From Echiichthys vipera (lineage: Eukaryota; Chordata; Actinopteri; Perciformes; Trachinidae): a DNA stretch of 64,000 nucleotides. Position 1 is the first letter of the stretch, and every line of letters begins with the position of its first letter. Position numbers and translations under genes: made by a program. The DNA lies in contig OY829660.1 in NCBI GenBank assembly GCA_963691815.1, positions 3,503,466-3,567,465 on the forward strand, in the 5' to 3' direction. The notes under the pieces were generated by a model. It was given only the letters and a program-made list of their open reading frames with translations, was not told the DNA's origin and did not search any database. Positions 12,263 through 25,587 of the stretch are shown here, piece by piece.

Positions 12263-13810
12263 GATGTTCACTTACCTTATGCAGAAAGCCAGGGTTATGT
12301 AGGCATTGGCTGCTCTGTTTAATATCTAGAGGAGCTTCTCATTCACAGGCCTATTAGCAGTTAGTACATAGTGAGGAGGGTTAGCACTGTGCTGTTTGAT
12401 CAGCAGCCAGATGCTAGGAGCTATTGTGCTGCTCTGTCTGACAGCACAAAACAAAGTAAACTTTGAAACAAAGTTTGAGACGATTGAGTTGAACACAGAG
12501 AGAAGCAAGAGCAAGACAGCAGAGTTTCCTCCCTGCTGGGGTGTTGCCTCCACTGCAGGGGGGCTGCTGGATGCCTCAGATATGCGTTGGTGACAACAAT
12601 ATGTTATAGAGACAGATTAGAAGGGACGGGGGGGATGTTTTGCTGAGGCAAACATTCATATTTTTTTACTCCTGATACAACGGAGTGCAGATTTTTAAGT
12701 TTATGCAATCCTAATGGATTTATTAATATTCAGCTAGACAGCAAACATTGCTCACCGTGCTTGACATCATCCTTTTTAATGTGACAACGGTAAACAACAA
12801 ATTACAAACACGTCAAGGCCTCAGTTGAGTTCATCGTACTCTAATCCATCAGCATGTCGGAGAGCCAGCGGGATTCAGAATCTTTGGAATAGGAAGACAA
12901 AAAGAGGTGAAAAAGTAACTGGTCAAGTTGTCCCTGCCTGCTGATTCAGGATCAGTTGTACAGAACACTTAAATTGTCACATTAGTTTGATGTGAGAAGA
13001 CAGATCCCTCTAGTTTATAGATCCGTCCTAACTACTTCCTACCATTGCATCCACCATATTAGCATTGGGAAGACACTACTGTTTATCATGGTCTTGAAAA
13101 GGACTAGATTTGTTCTGGACGGGACCTGGTCTTGGACTGGACTTAAGTCAGTCTAACAAGGAGCTTGGAGCCTATCTGTGGTGCATGTAAAGTCACCCAA
13201 AAGTCGCCCAAAACCACATAATTCTGGTGTGGACAGCATGGGTCTTGTTTTTGTATTTTTGTCCATCATTCCTTTTATAATTATGGGTAATAATTACACT
13301 GTATTCATCCAGTTAATTGCAGGGATCTGAGAACAACAGCAACACGAGACGTGTGATGATTAGACAGCTTGGAAACACTCACATCTGTCACAATTCGACT
13401 TCCTGTTTCAGCTTTGGCCCACTTTACTTACTGTAGTTTCCTGCAGGAGTTAAAAATAATCTGCATAAATAGGAGGATTGTAAACAACCTGTCTGTTCAT
13501 CTTGATTTTGGCTCCCAGATCTGAGAAGTTATCTATTGACTCTGGTGTTCTTAGAGCCATTTTCTATCACCCAAGGGATGAAAGAAGACCAGAGTTGGAA
13601 TGAATTGCTGTCTGCAAAATGGGCCGCGGTCACTTTCATTAGACCATCGCATCTTGAAAACAAACAACCTTTAAGGTTAGCAGGGACAGCGATCTGTTGT
13701 TTTGAGATAAGCACTATCAAAATGTCATCAGTGTTTAGATGGGTCAACAGGACGGGCATGTTGAACAGGTGTATTGATAAGGTATCGGCTTGTTACTCAC
13801 AAAGGTTCTG

Positions 13811-14648
13811 TTGGACTTAAAGGCCATAACGTTTCATAGTCACTTCACCAATGTGATCGTGATGGTAAAGTATATAAAAGCTCATTGGTAAATACCTTTA
13901 AAGAAGCTATTAAGTGTTGAACTATCTTGTATTTTAACTGAATTGGCACTTTTCAAATAAAAAGTGAGTTGTTTTGCCGTTAATTGATGACTAGATTAGA
14001 GACTTTTCACACCTGAGCAACATTAGCTAATTCATTCACATGCAGGATGCTCAGAGTACAGTTCAGTAAACAGTCTATGGGTCCGTCTCCTCTCACGCAG
14101 CAGCACTATTGTTGGTATGTAACGCCACATTTCAGACTCTGATAACACTGGCTGCGTGTGAATGGTCGGGCGAAATGTTACTAAAGTTGTGCAGTTACAG
14201 GAAAACGCTTCTTTATGTGGACAGGCCCTGAGGGTGGTATTACTAATAGCTCCCTTGGGCTGTTTTTAGCTAACATTAGCAGACATTATATTAGACTCTC
14301 ACCTTCTGTATGTTTGTTAGCCAGGTGCAGTGGATCTAGTAGATGACATTAGCAGACAGAGAGGTAGAGAAACATGACTTTTTCATCATAGCAATTCGTT
14401 TCTCTCATGCTTTCTGGGTGTAGTGACAGTTCATCAAAGATTAAAAAAAATCTCTTACATAATGTAAGTCTATTGGACTTATAGGCCATAACGTTTCATG
14501 TTCACTTCACCAATGTGATCGTGATGGTAATGTATATAAAAGCTCATTGGTAAATACCTTTAAAGAAGCTATTAAGTGTTGAACTATCTTGTATTTGAAC
14601 TGAATTGGCACTTTTCAAATAAGAAGTGAGTTGTTTCGCCGTTAATTG
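13811..14648 (+). repeat. B-A-B arrangement: unit A flanked by direct 176-bp repeats
   Basis: Unit B (13811-13987, from TTGGACTTAAAGGCCATAAC to GCCGTTAATTG) recurs at 14473-14648. Unit A lies between them. Unit A is also present alone at 11553, without B. Confidence 0.65.
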
Positions 14649-15480
14649 TTGTGTTCTTGTTTATATCCGTAATTATTTTACCCTGATTCCTCACGTTCTG
14701 TTAGTACGTGTCGTAATATTATCCATAACTACAACTTTCTCTGCCAGAGTCAACAGTATTCACAACCTCATAAAATATCTCATCACATTCTCTCACATAG
14801 CTCACGGAAAATATTGTCAAATCAAATGGAGTCACAGTATTTCTATGTTTTACTCACCTCACTTTCTTGAATATCATCCGTGGCGTCAAGTGCAATTGTA
14901 GAGCCCTCAGGTACAGATTCGATGTTCACTTCTGTTTTGACATGTTTGGATAGACATGCTGGTCCAAGGATGAAGGTTTTTATATGGTAACCTGACACAT
15001 GGAGGGTCTCATTAGGGAAAGGGCAAGCGCTTTGAAAACATATCTGGCAGGTGATTGGAGCATCTGTCAAACTCTTGCCAATGTCAATCAGAAGAAAAGA
15101 TAAAACATCAAGAATGAAAAGCCTTGGGTGGTGTTCTCTTCTTTCGTTGGAGAAAAACTTTACAGGTCTGACAATGCTATTGCAGCATCCAAGGGCACAT
15201 CCACACGCGGACACGTTTTCCTGTAACCACAAATTTTTAGTATCGTTTTGCCGTCCACAAGCAGCTTTTTTTTAACCAGGTCCCAGAGTGGGAAGATTTG
15301 AGAATGCCCCCATGAGGTGTTGGCGTCTGGAAGGCAACCGCATACTTTGCTGCCATGTCCCCACCTCTCTCATAACAATAACATCGCTGCTGGGAGAGGA
15401 GAGAGACACGGACCCATAGACTGTTTACTGAGCTGTAGCTTTAGCCGGTAGCTACACACAGGATGCTGATTGGTTGGTGG
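14649..15480 (-). mobile_element. Unidentified element body with a 129-codon ORF
   Basis: Between unit B and an inverted piece of unit A (about 15375-15435) lies a - strand ORF (15232-14843). It includes TCQICFQSACPFPNETLHVS and GPACLSKHVKTEV. Three cysteines and a histidine hint at a metal-binding segment, but I recognise no family. It may be a remnant of the transposon's own gene. Confidence 0.35.
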
Positions 15481-16574
15481 ATTTCTACTTAGAGCCTAAC
15501 AAGATTGATTTTTGTGTGACATGTGAACATGATTCTCGTGTCATCTTGTGTCATCACAAAAATTGGGCTTCTGTACAAAGTAAACTCCAACAACTGAGCT
15601 GTGCTTTATTGGAGGTGGTGAAGTCAACATTTGTGTGGACAAAAAGCCTCACAATGCTGAGATTTACACTTGAAGACAGAAGTGTTTTCACTTAGGTTCA
15701 GTTTCCGCACACAGCTATTTCTCTAAACTTTGCCTCTGTTGACCAGAGGGCATGTAGCCAACTGTACACCTACTTTAGAGTGTATTGACTCCACCATCAT
15801 TGCACAGCCATTCTACGACAACAAAATCTGTAACGTGAATGACGGACGCAATATCCCTTTTACAGCTCTTTATTAAAGACATATTTGGCTGATTTTAAAA
15901 CAGCTCTGTTGTGGCTGTGTAGTTTGCGTGGGCAGTATGCAGCGCATGCAGCTCCCTGCGGGTCAAGGAAGCAGAGGTCCACAGAGAGTCTGCTGAGAGT
16001 CCGCCGAGAGTCTGCCAAGATGTACATGAAAGTATGCTAAATAGAAAACTTTAAGGGTATCTGACAGGTCTCTCCAACCTTTTGGTTGGGCAGAGGCATA
16101 CTTCTCCATTTCAGAATCTTCCGGGACCATCTGTCCTCTATCTCAAATGCAAAAAAATCATCAGGCATCTGTTCTTGTTGGGAAATGTGATAATTCGCTC
16201 CGTTCAGACCTGGTTGTAAAATCTGTTGTGAGTGTGTGATCGGATCACTCATAACACATTCAGAGGTTTAAGTGGAAGTGGTCCTAATTCACTGGCTTTG
16301 CCAACAACGCCTGAGCCAAAGGCAGCTCTGTGTATTTTGTCCGTTTTAAACATTATTATTTTGAAGTATTTTCGCGTGTCTCAGAAACCAAAGAGAGTGA
16401 ATCTCTCAAGAATATGTAGGATATAACTACAGAAATTACTGTGTGTTCTTTGCAGTTTCTGGTGCATCTTCAAACCACAGTTGTTCAGTTAGAAGTTACA
16501 AATGTGCAGAGAGCTGAACACAGACTTTCTCTCTCCTTAGATGACCACTGGTATTTTTGGGTCATGGTCATCGT

Positions 16575-16893
16575 GAACGTGAACCTTTCACCGCCATTGT
16601 TTTAAATGTCCACACATGGTCCGTCCTTCTTTTTTTCTATGTCTGAACAGGCGCACATAAAATGGCGTCAGAACCGCCGTAGGCCTCGTGCTCGTGCTCG
16701 TACACATATGCACGCTCGTGCTCGTACATGTGCAAACGTGCTTTACAAAAGCCCACCTCTCCCAAACGAGCTGTGACCGGCAAGGGTACCGCTTCTAGGT
16801 GCGGTACGGTTGCACACACACTGGTCAAATGAGCTAGACTTTAGTCGTGAAATGAGCTTGGGCACGGTACGGATGGACAGTGTGAGTGCGCCC
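16575..16893 (-). mobile_element. Harbinger-type MITE, copy 2 (truncated)
   Basis: Only the half from near the Myb start codon (complement of ATG at 16594-16596) to the right-hand terminal repeat is present. The Myb coding part and other terminus are missing. The right flank is TTA. Confidence 0.75.
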
Positions 16894-17149
16894 TTAATGA
16901 ATGTTAGAAACAACAATGAGCAGGAAACGTCTTTCAAATAGACCTGGCACCATGTAGAGGATTGTGTGGTGGTGGAGACACTGATCTGGGACACATAAGG
17001 ACTTCAGAAAACTGTGCTCTGGAAATGTGTTGTGGTGAAATGTCTGCAGGCTTCGTCTGCTCGTGTTAGGTGAAAGCTTTTGCAGTTGCAGCCCTGCAGA
17101 CTGACAGATCAAATCAGACTGAACACTGCTGGAGAGGAAAGGCAGCCAG

Positions 17150-17460
17150 GATCAAAAGGAGAGAGGGAGGGAGGGAAAGAAGGGTAGAGAGTGAGGGGGA
17201 GGGAGCAAAGGAAACAAGGGAAGACAGGAAAAAATAAGAAATGTAGGTTTTATAGCGTGAAGAATATACAAGGAAAGGGTTTTTTAAAACAAAAGTTGAG
17301 GAGAGGATAAGTAGAAGAAAAGAACAACAGGAAGGAAATACAGGACAAGAAGTCAGCTATAAGAAGACGAGGAGGTGAAGGGCAGAGAGAGAAAGTATAC
17401 AGAGAAGTAGAGAGTGGGAAGGTGAAACACTCCAGGTCGACTCAAGGAAAGAAAAAAATG
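17150..17460 (+). repeat. Purine-rich tract
   Basis: About 300 bp that is almost entirely A and G on the + strand (GGAGAGAGGGAGGGAGGGAA and similar). No gene is visible in it. Confidence 0.7.
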
Positions 17461-18183
17461 TTGACAGCTGAATAGATTTAGTACAATGTCCTCGCAGTTA
17501 CACACTGACGCTGAATATTTGGTGCAGAAATCGAGCGATTATCGTGATTATATGATGTTTTAGTTATTAAAAAATACTGAAATATCAGAGCTGCATTATC
17601 TATTTTATGATTAAAGTAACCATATTAGAATGTCTGTTTGTAAATACCCGACAAATCACAGAGCTGTGTCACATCGATGCCAGAACGCTCACATCTTCCA
17701 TAATTGTCTAATATATACCCAAAATTATCCCAGTAAAGGATCAGATACCTACATATTTCTATAATCTCAAGGTATAAGACATATAGAAATTGATGTACTG
17801 ATAGATAACTACAACTAACTACTACAAATGTCCTGGATGTTCACTGTTAAATGGAAAGTGTGAGTCATGATTCCTTTTTTCATGTAACAATGAGAGTGAT
17901 CTTTTTAGGTAAAACACCAAAAAAGCAGTGACACAGTAATAGAAAAGAACACCCACACAGAGTACAAATGGTACAAGACCATACAGCAATAAGAAAAAAA
18001 ATAGCAATCCAACATACAAAGCCCCGAGAACTTAAACACACCGTGATTCACACATCCGACCCCGGCTAATTAAGCAACACTGCATCTACACAAAACAGAA
18101 TTTTACAAACCAGCCCTTAGTCCTGCATGTCCAAAATAAGTTAACACAGGTTGCCATTTGTGGAAAAAAATGTCTACATCCAA

Positions 18184-18477
18184 TCATTCATTCATGTTCA
18201 TCCTCTTGTCCCTGTCGGGGTCGCGGGGGGCCAGAGTCGATCTCAGCTGACATCGGGCGTGAGGCGGGGTCCACTCTGGACAGGACGCCAGTCTATCACA
18301 GGACACATAGAGACGAACAGAGACAGACAACCATTCACACCTACGGGTGATTTAGAGTCATCAATGAACCGAACACCTGCACGTCTTTGGACTGTGGGAG
18401 GAAACCAGAGAACCCGGAGAAAACCCACACAGACACGGGGAGAACATGCAAACTCCACACAGAAGGGCCCCAGCCCC
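18184..18477 (-). mobile_element. V-SINE lacking the tRNA head
   Basis: Body and tail on the - strand, with the ATTCATTCATG tail at left. The homology stops just before the tRNA-like part, so it is 5'-truncated. Confidence 0.8.
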
Positions 18478-20082
18478 ATTGTATATTTATTTTTCTCAAG
18501 TTTAAGAAAAAACATTGTGTCTTTGAGACAGAGGGAGGGTTAGGAGACTTCCACTCATACTGGAGGAGGCTATGTCTGGCTAATAAAGATGTGAAATAAT
18601 CATTTATTGTTGCAGAGGATGTAATTGACCTGACTTATCTGGTGTCCACAACATGGCAAACAATGGAAAAGCTTGCAGATGTATCTGCGTAATGGGTAGA
18701 AATGATTAAGTAATGATTAGTTGATGATCAGAACATCAGGTATGTTGTGTCTGATAATTGTTGTCTGACCATTTGTCATTCATCCATAGCACTGCAGACT
18801 TCTTGTACATTTTGGCATTAGGCCCACAGGAAGTGCACCATGTCTTGGTCATGCCAAGTATTTTTATACATGGAAACTGAGCCTTTTGGGCTTCATGAGC
18901 CACTGTATAGCTTTCATAGCAATGTTCTCAGTCATCCATAGCTGTGCTTACCAGACACATTGAACCACTTCACGCCACATTACTGATGCGAGTTTGATCG
19001 TCTGAGTTCAGATATTTCAACTTGCGCAGATATGCGAATGACACAAATTTTGTGTGTTTCTCTGCATGCACCTTGTATGTAAACACGGTGAACAATAGCC
19101 GGTGCTCACACATAAAAGTGAAACATCAAAGTTTACTCTAGAGCTTGGAAATAATATTGGAAAAAACACAATCCACACAAGCTGTGGAGACTTTGACTGG
19201 ACCTTGAGTTGGTATCGCAACTATCAATAATGGACTTTTATGTCCATGTATAGACAACCCAGAGGTCTTGACGACTAAAGGCAAAATGCCCCAACACTAC
19301 TTTTATTGCCCCCCTCTTCATTACTGGTGATCAGAAGGAGAAGCTGAAGCCAGAAGAGCCAAACAGTCAGAAAGCAAACTGAGTTCATCCTCGGCTGTAG
19401 ATGTAACTCAGCTGGTAGACACTCACTGACACAGACATTGACTTGAAATAACATGACATCTGTTGGATTTTCAGACATGGACACACCTGCACCACTGCAG
19501 ACAGGGAACATTTTGATTTTGTAGCATGTGGACATCATTTCCCGAATATGATCAAACCAGGGTGATGCTGTGAACAACATACTCACTGAGATAAAGAACA
19601 ACTGTCACCGGACCTCCGTTGTGTTGGGGTAGCAGAGGTAGATAGGTCCTTAAAAGATTTTAAAAAATTAAACAATGTGCCATGAAAAAATGATTTCCCT
19701 GTTTGAGTGAATGGACTCTTTGAATTAATGCAGTTTTTTTATGTACGTGATTTGAGTAGGTTCAGTAAAACTCCTGCTTGCTTATAATATTTCCGAAAGG
19801 AAGCACGGTGAATAGGATCGGTCCAAGGACAGAACCCTGTGGAACTCCGTAGCTGACTTAAGTATACACAGAGGATTCATCGTTAACACAAAACACACCA
19901 AAAATGAAACATGTCGACCACCAATTGGGGCTATAATCAAGGAAAAGGCTTCGTAACCTCTACCTCCAACATCCTATTTATCGCAAATTTAGATTTCCCA
20001 CATTCACATGTTTTCTGAAAGGCGTTGAATCTGGGGATTCAGACCACACGCCAAGTACCTATTTTTCTAACACCTCCTAATG

Positions 20083-20379
20083 GATGGTAAATGGACTTAT
20101 ATAGCGCCTTTCTAGTCTTCTGACCACTCAAGGCGCTTTCACAGTGTTTGTCACATTCACCCGTTCACACAGACATTCACACTGATGGCAGTGGACATCT
20201 ACAGACCATCTAATCTAATCATTCACACCACATTCACACACCCATGCGCAGCACGGGAGCAATGCAGGGTTCAGTGTCTTGCTCAAGGACACTTTGACAT
20301 GTGGACCGGGGAAGGTGGGAATCGAACCGCCAATCTCTCGAATGTAGGACAACCCACTCAATCGAGCCACAGTCACCCC
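20083..20379 (-). mobile_element. tRNA-derived SINE (TGTGGCTCGATTGAG head)
   Basis: On the - strand it begins GTGACTGTGGCTCGATTGAG with B box GGTTCGATTCC. It carries GTGTCCTTGAGCAAGACAC and GATGTCCACTGCCATCAGTG, and ends GGCGCTATATAAGTCCATTT. It is a SINE head and not a functional tRNA, since the anticodon arm is not kept. Confidence 0.7.
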
Positions 20380-21226
20380 TGAGAGTCCAATCACCACGAA
20401 ACTTTGCAGGAATTTCCCATGAGCCCTCTCAATAAAAAGTCATCAAAAGAGTTGTAAAAGTCCAAATGTGCACGTTATAGAGGAACAACTTCCTGTATGT
20501 TGCAGCCAAAACAGGAAGTGTTGTATATCTCTGCAATAATAAGTCAGATTGATTGCGAAAAATATTAAAAATCTACTTTTTCGAACTCATCCTGGGCCGA
20601 GAGTCCGATCAGCATGAAACTTTGCACACCTCTTTGATCTTTCTACCCCTATGATTAAAAGTTATATGAAGAATTTTCATAATCAAAGCAATGTGGACGT
20701 TATAGAGGAAAGATGTCCTGTAAATTGTAGACATAGCAGGAAGTGTTGCGTTACTTTGCAATCATTTCCCCAAGGTCAGTCCGCCACAAGCTTGGGCTGT
20801 TATGCAAAATTGAGTAATGTGTGCATTATGTAAACAAATGCAAAATCTACTATTTCAAATACCAACACTTTCTTTTTCTAATGACTAACTGCCCTCAAGC
20901 TGCGACCAGCATCGTGCCCTTGTAAGTACGGGTCTGAATCACCTTTGCGTAAACAACCGTAGGATTAGAGAGAAAGTTGCTTAGTGGACGATTAAACGTT
21001 AAGCGAGAGCTGAAACCTGTGAACTACGAGTGACCAACGCACAGAAGCACCAGAAATGAGCCGATATGTTTACCGTAGCACGTCTGCATCCACCAGAACT
21101 GTTAATATAGGGTTATTTAACTTTAAAATCATATTGCGTTATAATAATAGAAGTAATTGTAGAAGAAATATAAGAAATGATAAAACAATATTGTTGTTTT
21201 TAATGTCAGCTCTCAAATATAGGTAA

Positions 21227-21830
21227 GAGCGCACTCACACTGTCCTTCCGCACCGCGACCCAGGCTTTAGGGTACTTGTCCCCCCCTCCCTCTCCCCCCG
21301 CGCCCCAGCCCCGTTTGTACTCACACTACCTGGGCCTCGGCCAATGCTTCTTGCTGTCCATACGCCATCACGCCGTTACACGTCACACGCATTGATCGCG
21401 TGTGTGTGGCTTTGTTTACAAATCTTTCCGTAGACCTCTGAGTTTTTGTGCGTCTTGTCGACTGTTTTTGAATATTTTCATCGACCAAATCTGCAGTAAA
21501 CACTCCACCTCCGCATCACACCAACGTAAACCTTTCACCGCCATTGTTGTTGTTGTTAAATGTCCGCGCATGATCCGTCCTTCTATTTACATGTCCGAAC
21601 AGGCGCACATAACGCTACCGCCGTAGGGCTCGTGCTCGTACACGTGCGCATGCTCGTGCTTGTACATGTGCAAATGGCTCCGCTAAAGCCCACCTCTTTC
21701 AGGCGGGCCGTGGGCGGTCCGCTGACCGCAGTTGAGCGCAGAACGGGTGCACTCACACTGCTTAAAGGTACTAGGCTTTAGCTGAAAAAACGGTTTTGGC
21801 CCCGGCCAGAAGGACAGTGTGAGTGCGCCC
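21227..21830 (-). mobile_element. Harbinger-type MITE, copy 3 (full length)
   Basis: 604 bp with both termini, the left one mutated to GAGCGCACTCACACTG. Flanks are TAA and TAT. The Myb-like fragment is present on the - strand. Confidence 0.85.
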
Positions 21831-22063
21831 TATGAGTGCTCTTGAGTGTATGTAGATTCCCTTGTTACCTAAGAATAAATCGCAAAAAAATAAAACATTG
21901 ATGGATGAATCAGAAGCCTATTGAAAACAAAGTGGGTTAAAAAAAAAATCTTCATTAGAACGGTTGCTGAGAATCAGGCTCAGATATCTCAGCGACAATT
22001 CTTCCTGTTCATACTGCAGAACCAGCCCTCCACACTGCTGATTTGCAATGTTGTATGGTGGGT

Positions 22064-22065
<2 letters not shown>

Positions 22066-22137
<72 letters not shown>
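22066..22137. repeat. GT microsatellite
   Basis: Two GT runs separated by CAGTT. Confidence 0.9.
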
Positions 22138-22512
22138 TTAAGTGGGGGGTTATCAGCAGTGAGCCAGGAAGACCCTGAGGGAAAAAATAGCTTTTTGCTG
22201 TCTTTGAAATGTGGTGGAAGTGTGGAGGAGTCTAATTATCCCCTCAGTCTCATCAGAGTTGTACAAAATTTGGTTTTGAGTGGTTTAGTTGTTCGCAGAA
22301 TAATCCACCATCCACTGCAACAGCATGTCCAACAGCATGTCCAGCCTGAGCAGAGACCAAAGTTTTATTAAAATCATTATTCTCCGCTAGATGAACCACT
22401 TGAATTCAGTTTGGTGCAGTGCTCCAGCATTCGTTTCATATATGCAGTTATAGTCCATTCACAAGACTTTTTAGTCACTGTTGCTAAAATCTGCTGTAAT
22501 CTGTCAACTAGT

Positions 22513-23130
22513 GTTGCTTTCGTCAACGAACATGATGACGAAATATCTTCGTAAACGGACCTTTAACACGTGACGAAAACTAGACGAGACGAAACGAAAA
22601 TGCTGGGCATGTGACGATGACTAAGACGAAAATGAGGAGCTCTTTTCCAAAACGCTATAAATCCATTTGAATAGTTTTCTGGAAAATTACATTTTAAACT
22701 TAGACCCACACATTTGGTTAATATTCAATGTATCTTGTCAAAATGGTTTTTATGGCTCAGTCTGAACGTGTTGAACGGACGGACGAGACAAAAAACTCTC
22801 CCTCTTCAGAGCGCCGCCATGTTGGATCGCATAGAACGCTCACTGAGTTCTGATTGGTCGAGAGGACGTATCGCATTTAGGCTAAAAATAGGTTTGGTGC
22901 TGGTCGCGGTTTGGAAAGGAACTGCATCTTGAGACCATTTTAAACGAGGAAATATAGAGATTTGGCAGAAACACTGATGAAGCAGTGAAAAGGTTCTGTA
23001 CACAGCAAAGTGGCTCTAACTCATTTTTTTTTTAAATTTGGCTTTTATCTCGTTTTGGAAAAGAGCTCTTCATATATATAATGCAATTTCGTTGACGAAT
23101 AAATAACGTTGTTTCGTCTCGTTTTCGTTT
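22513..23130. mobile_element. Outer repeat with GTCAACGAA ends, split by the GAGCTC MITE
   Basis: TGCTTTCGTCAACGAACATG at left and TTTCGTTGACGAATAAATAA at right are inverted counterparts, each followed by CGAAA/CGTCTCG-rich sequence. The GAGCTC MITE sits between them, which suggests a nested insertion into an older palindromic repeat. Confidence 0.5.
22632..23073. mobile_element. MITE with GAGCTCTTTTCCAAAACG ends, copy 1
   Basis: About 440 bp with inverted ends ATGAGGAGCTCTTTTCC / GGAAAAGAGCTCTTCAT. The interior contains GCCGCCATGTTGGATCGC and TCTGATTGGTCGAGAGGACG. It is nearly the same as 60742-61187. Superfamily not identified. Confidence 0.7.
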
Positions 23131-23679
23131 GTTTTTTGGGGGGGGGGGGGTTTGTTGTTTTTCTTAATTTTTATTTTAAGTTTCTCTCCCAGTCTCGCGT
23201 CTGGGCGATGTTACTTCCTCAATCCCCACACGCGCATTATTTAGATTCTGAAGATGCCGCTGCTGTGGCGTTAACGTTAGTGTTAGCATTAGCGTTAGAG
23301 TTAACTAAACTAAAGAAACATGAGAACAAAGTGTGACACCAGCCGGGGGTCGTGTTTGGGAGGAAAAGAAGAAAAACTTTCATTACATAGACGTGGAAAG
23401 CAAAACGGAAAGTGTTGTGGAAAAATAAAGGGAGAAATGCGACAAAATCACAGGAAAAAACACCACAGATCTTAAGAGACACCTCAGGGCATCCCATGAT
23501 GAACTTTAGGTAGGTCAAGACATAACTTAACGATACTTTCTGTTTTGCTGAAATATATAAAGAGAGTCTAAATTTAAAACCGAAGCCCATAATGCAGAAA
23601 TATCTACCCAACACCACCATAATCTATTTGCTTTAGCAGCAAAACCACAGAGTGTATTGAATTCAATAAGGCAGCATTT

Positions 23680-23810
23680 CATTCATTCATTCATCTTCAA
23701 TCGCTTATCCCGGGGTTGGGGGTCGCGGGGGATCCCAGCTGACATCGGGCGTGAGGCGGGGTACACCCTGGACAGGACGCCAGTTTATCGCAGGACACAT
23801 AGAGACGAAC
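23680..23810 (-). mobile_element. V-SINE 3' fragment
   Basis: About 130 bp of the 3' half on the - strand, with the (ATTC)n tail at left. Confidence 0.75.
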
Positions 23811-23962
23811 ATTTGTTGCTTATGAATTCAACTTTGTATTTGTCAGAGGAACATTTTTATTTTTCTTCTTACATAGCTTCTTACAAGCTCTGATTGGTTT
23901 CTTCTTCTTGGGTTCTTTTTCAACCACTAAAAAGACAGACACAGTTGAGCACATCCAAACAA

Positions 23963-23963
23963 A

Positions 23964-24010
<47 letters not shown>
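23963..24010. repeat. Compound AT-GT microsatellite
   Basis: About ten AT units pass directly into about thirteen GT units. Confidence 0.9.
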
Positions 24011-24015
<5 letters not shown>

Positions 24016-24483
24016 GGGTGCGAAGACTGTTCCGGCGGTGCGTGGTGGCCTCAGACTTTCTCTTGGTTTTTGCTTCCACTTGATACCCATATTTTGGGCA
24101 CTTGGGCGTAAACCAATTGAAATCACTGTCAACCTAAGGAGAAGAACAGTGAGGCAAGGCATCGAGTCGTGTGAGGTTATGTGGAACAGTCAGTCCTCCT
24201 GAGCAGAGCTGGATTTAGCTCTTTTTACAGGGTTTCTGCATAGTAATAACATCAGAAGCTTAAGTAGACGTTTGACAGCTTTTTTTTTTTGGTTTAGAGG
24301 AACAGGACGTCTGCGGGAACACAGATATTAAGTTGAAAGCAAAATCCTCTCATTGACAACCCAGCAAAATTCCCACACACCAGGTGTGCAGATTTGGATT
24401 TGATTGATGAGGAGGAAGAATGCGTCTGCAGTCCGGGCTCATTGGGCTCATAGGGCTAAGAAGCTGACCCAGTCACTGTGTTA

Positions 24484-25049
24484 GGGCGCACTCACACTGT
24501 CCTCCCGCACCGCGACCCGGGCTTTAGGGTACTTGTCCCTCCTCCCTCTCCCCCCGCGCCCCAGCCCCGTTTGTACTCACACTACCTGGGCCTCGCGCAA
24601 ATGCTTCTTGCTGTCCATACGTCATCATGCCGTAACACGTCACACGCATTGATCGCGTGTGTGTGGCTTTGTTTACAAATCTTTCCACAGACCTCGGAGT
24701 TTTTGTGCGTCTTGTCGACTGTTTTTGAATATTTTCATCCGACCAAAGCTGCAGTAAACACTCCACCTCCGCATCACACCAACGTGAACCTTTCACCGCC
24801 ATTGTTGTTGTTGTTAAATGTCCGCCCTTCTATTTACTATGTCCGAACAGGTGCACATAACGCTACTGCCGTAGGGCTCGTGCTCGTGCTCGTACATGTG
24901 CAAACGGCTCCGCTAAAGCCCACCTCTTCCAAGCGGGCCGCTGGCCGCAGTTATGCGCGGAGCGGGTGCACTCACACTGCTTAAAGGTACTAGGCTTTAG
25001 CTGAAAAAACGGTTTTGGCCCCGGCCAGAAGGAAAGTGTGAGTACGCCC
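24484..25049 (-). mobile_element. Harbinger-type MITE, copy 4, best-preserved Myb/SANT frame
   Basis: 566 bp, flanked by TTA and TAA. On the - strand an ATG at 24802 opens a frame reading GSRWCDAEVECLLQLWSDEN, then IQKQSTRRTK. This matches the start of a Myb/SANT-like trihelix domain as found in PIF/Harbinger accessory proteins (W-x-D-x-E-V-x-x-L-L-x-L-W). The continuation N-S-E-V-Y-G-K-I appears in another frame, consistent with a one-base loss in an A run. It is a fossil and not a functional gene. Confidence 0.85.
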
Positions 25050-25587
25050 TAACATGTAAAGTCAAAGTGATTCCACATACTGCCTACAGCTACTGCTGTG
25101 TGATCAACAGTGACTGCATTTGACCAAGTACCTCCTGCAGAAGCATGGCCGCTATAGCTTTGGTGGAACTGATGGGTCCTCTGATTCCTCTTATAACCCT
25201 GTAGAGGTGATTGTCATTATTTAAGCCCAGGCGTCTGAATACATTTTAGCAGCTTAGTAAACACGTCCACAGTGACATCAGATATCCGAGCAAATGCTCC
25301 AGTTTGGAGACTCGGCACACACATCAGGGATTCCTCCTGGTGAAAAATCTCGTAGTCTGTGGCTCCTTGTCACCGGTCAGTGCCGTGTGAGAACCAGAAC
25401 AATTTCAAGACTCCAGACACAAGGCAGCAAATGGTGTAGTCTGAACAGTACAGTAAGCTGACCACTTTAAATTGTATTGGAACCTGGCATCACCCACTCT
25501 GCACTACAGTAGGAAGGGAGGTTTATGGAGTTTGGGGTGTCCAATAAGGGCATCCACCAAAGAGTAACAACACACGTCCATAGCAAC

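Noticed and set aside
19785..19880. GGTCCAAGGACAGAACCCTG stretch resembling a common fish retroelement-coding segment
   Set aside because: Too short and decayed to assign a family or boundaries.
20334..20381. tRNA-like segment with a good B box
   Set aside because: It is the head of a SINE; the cloverleaf is not completed and the sequence continues into the SINE body.
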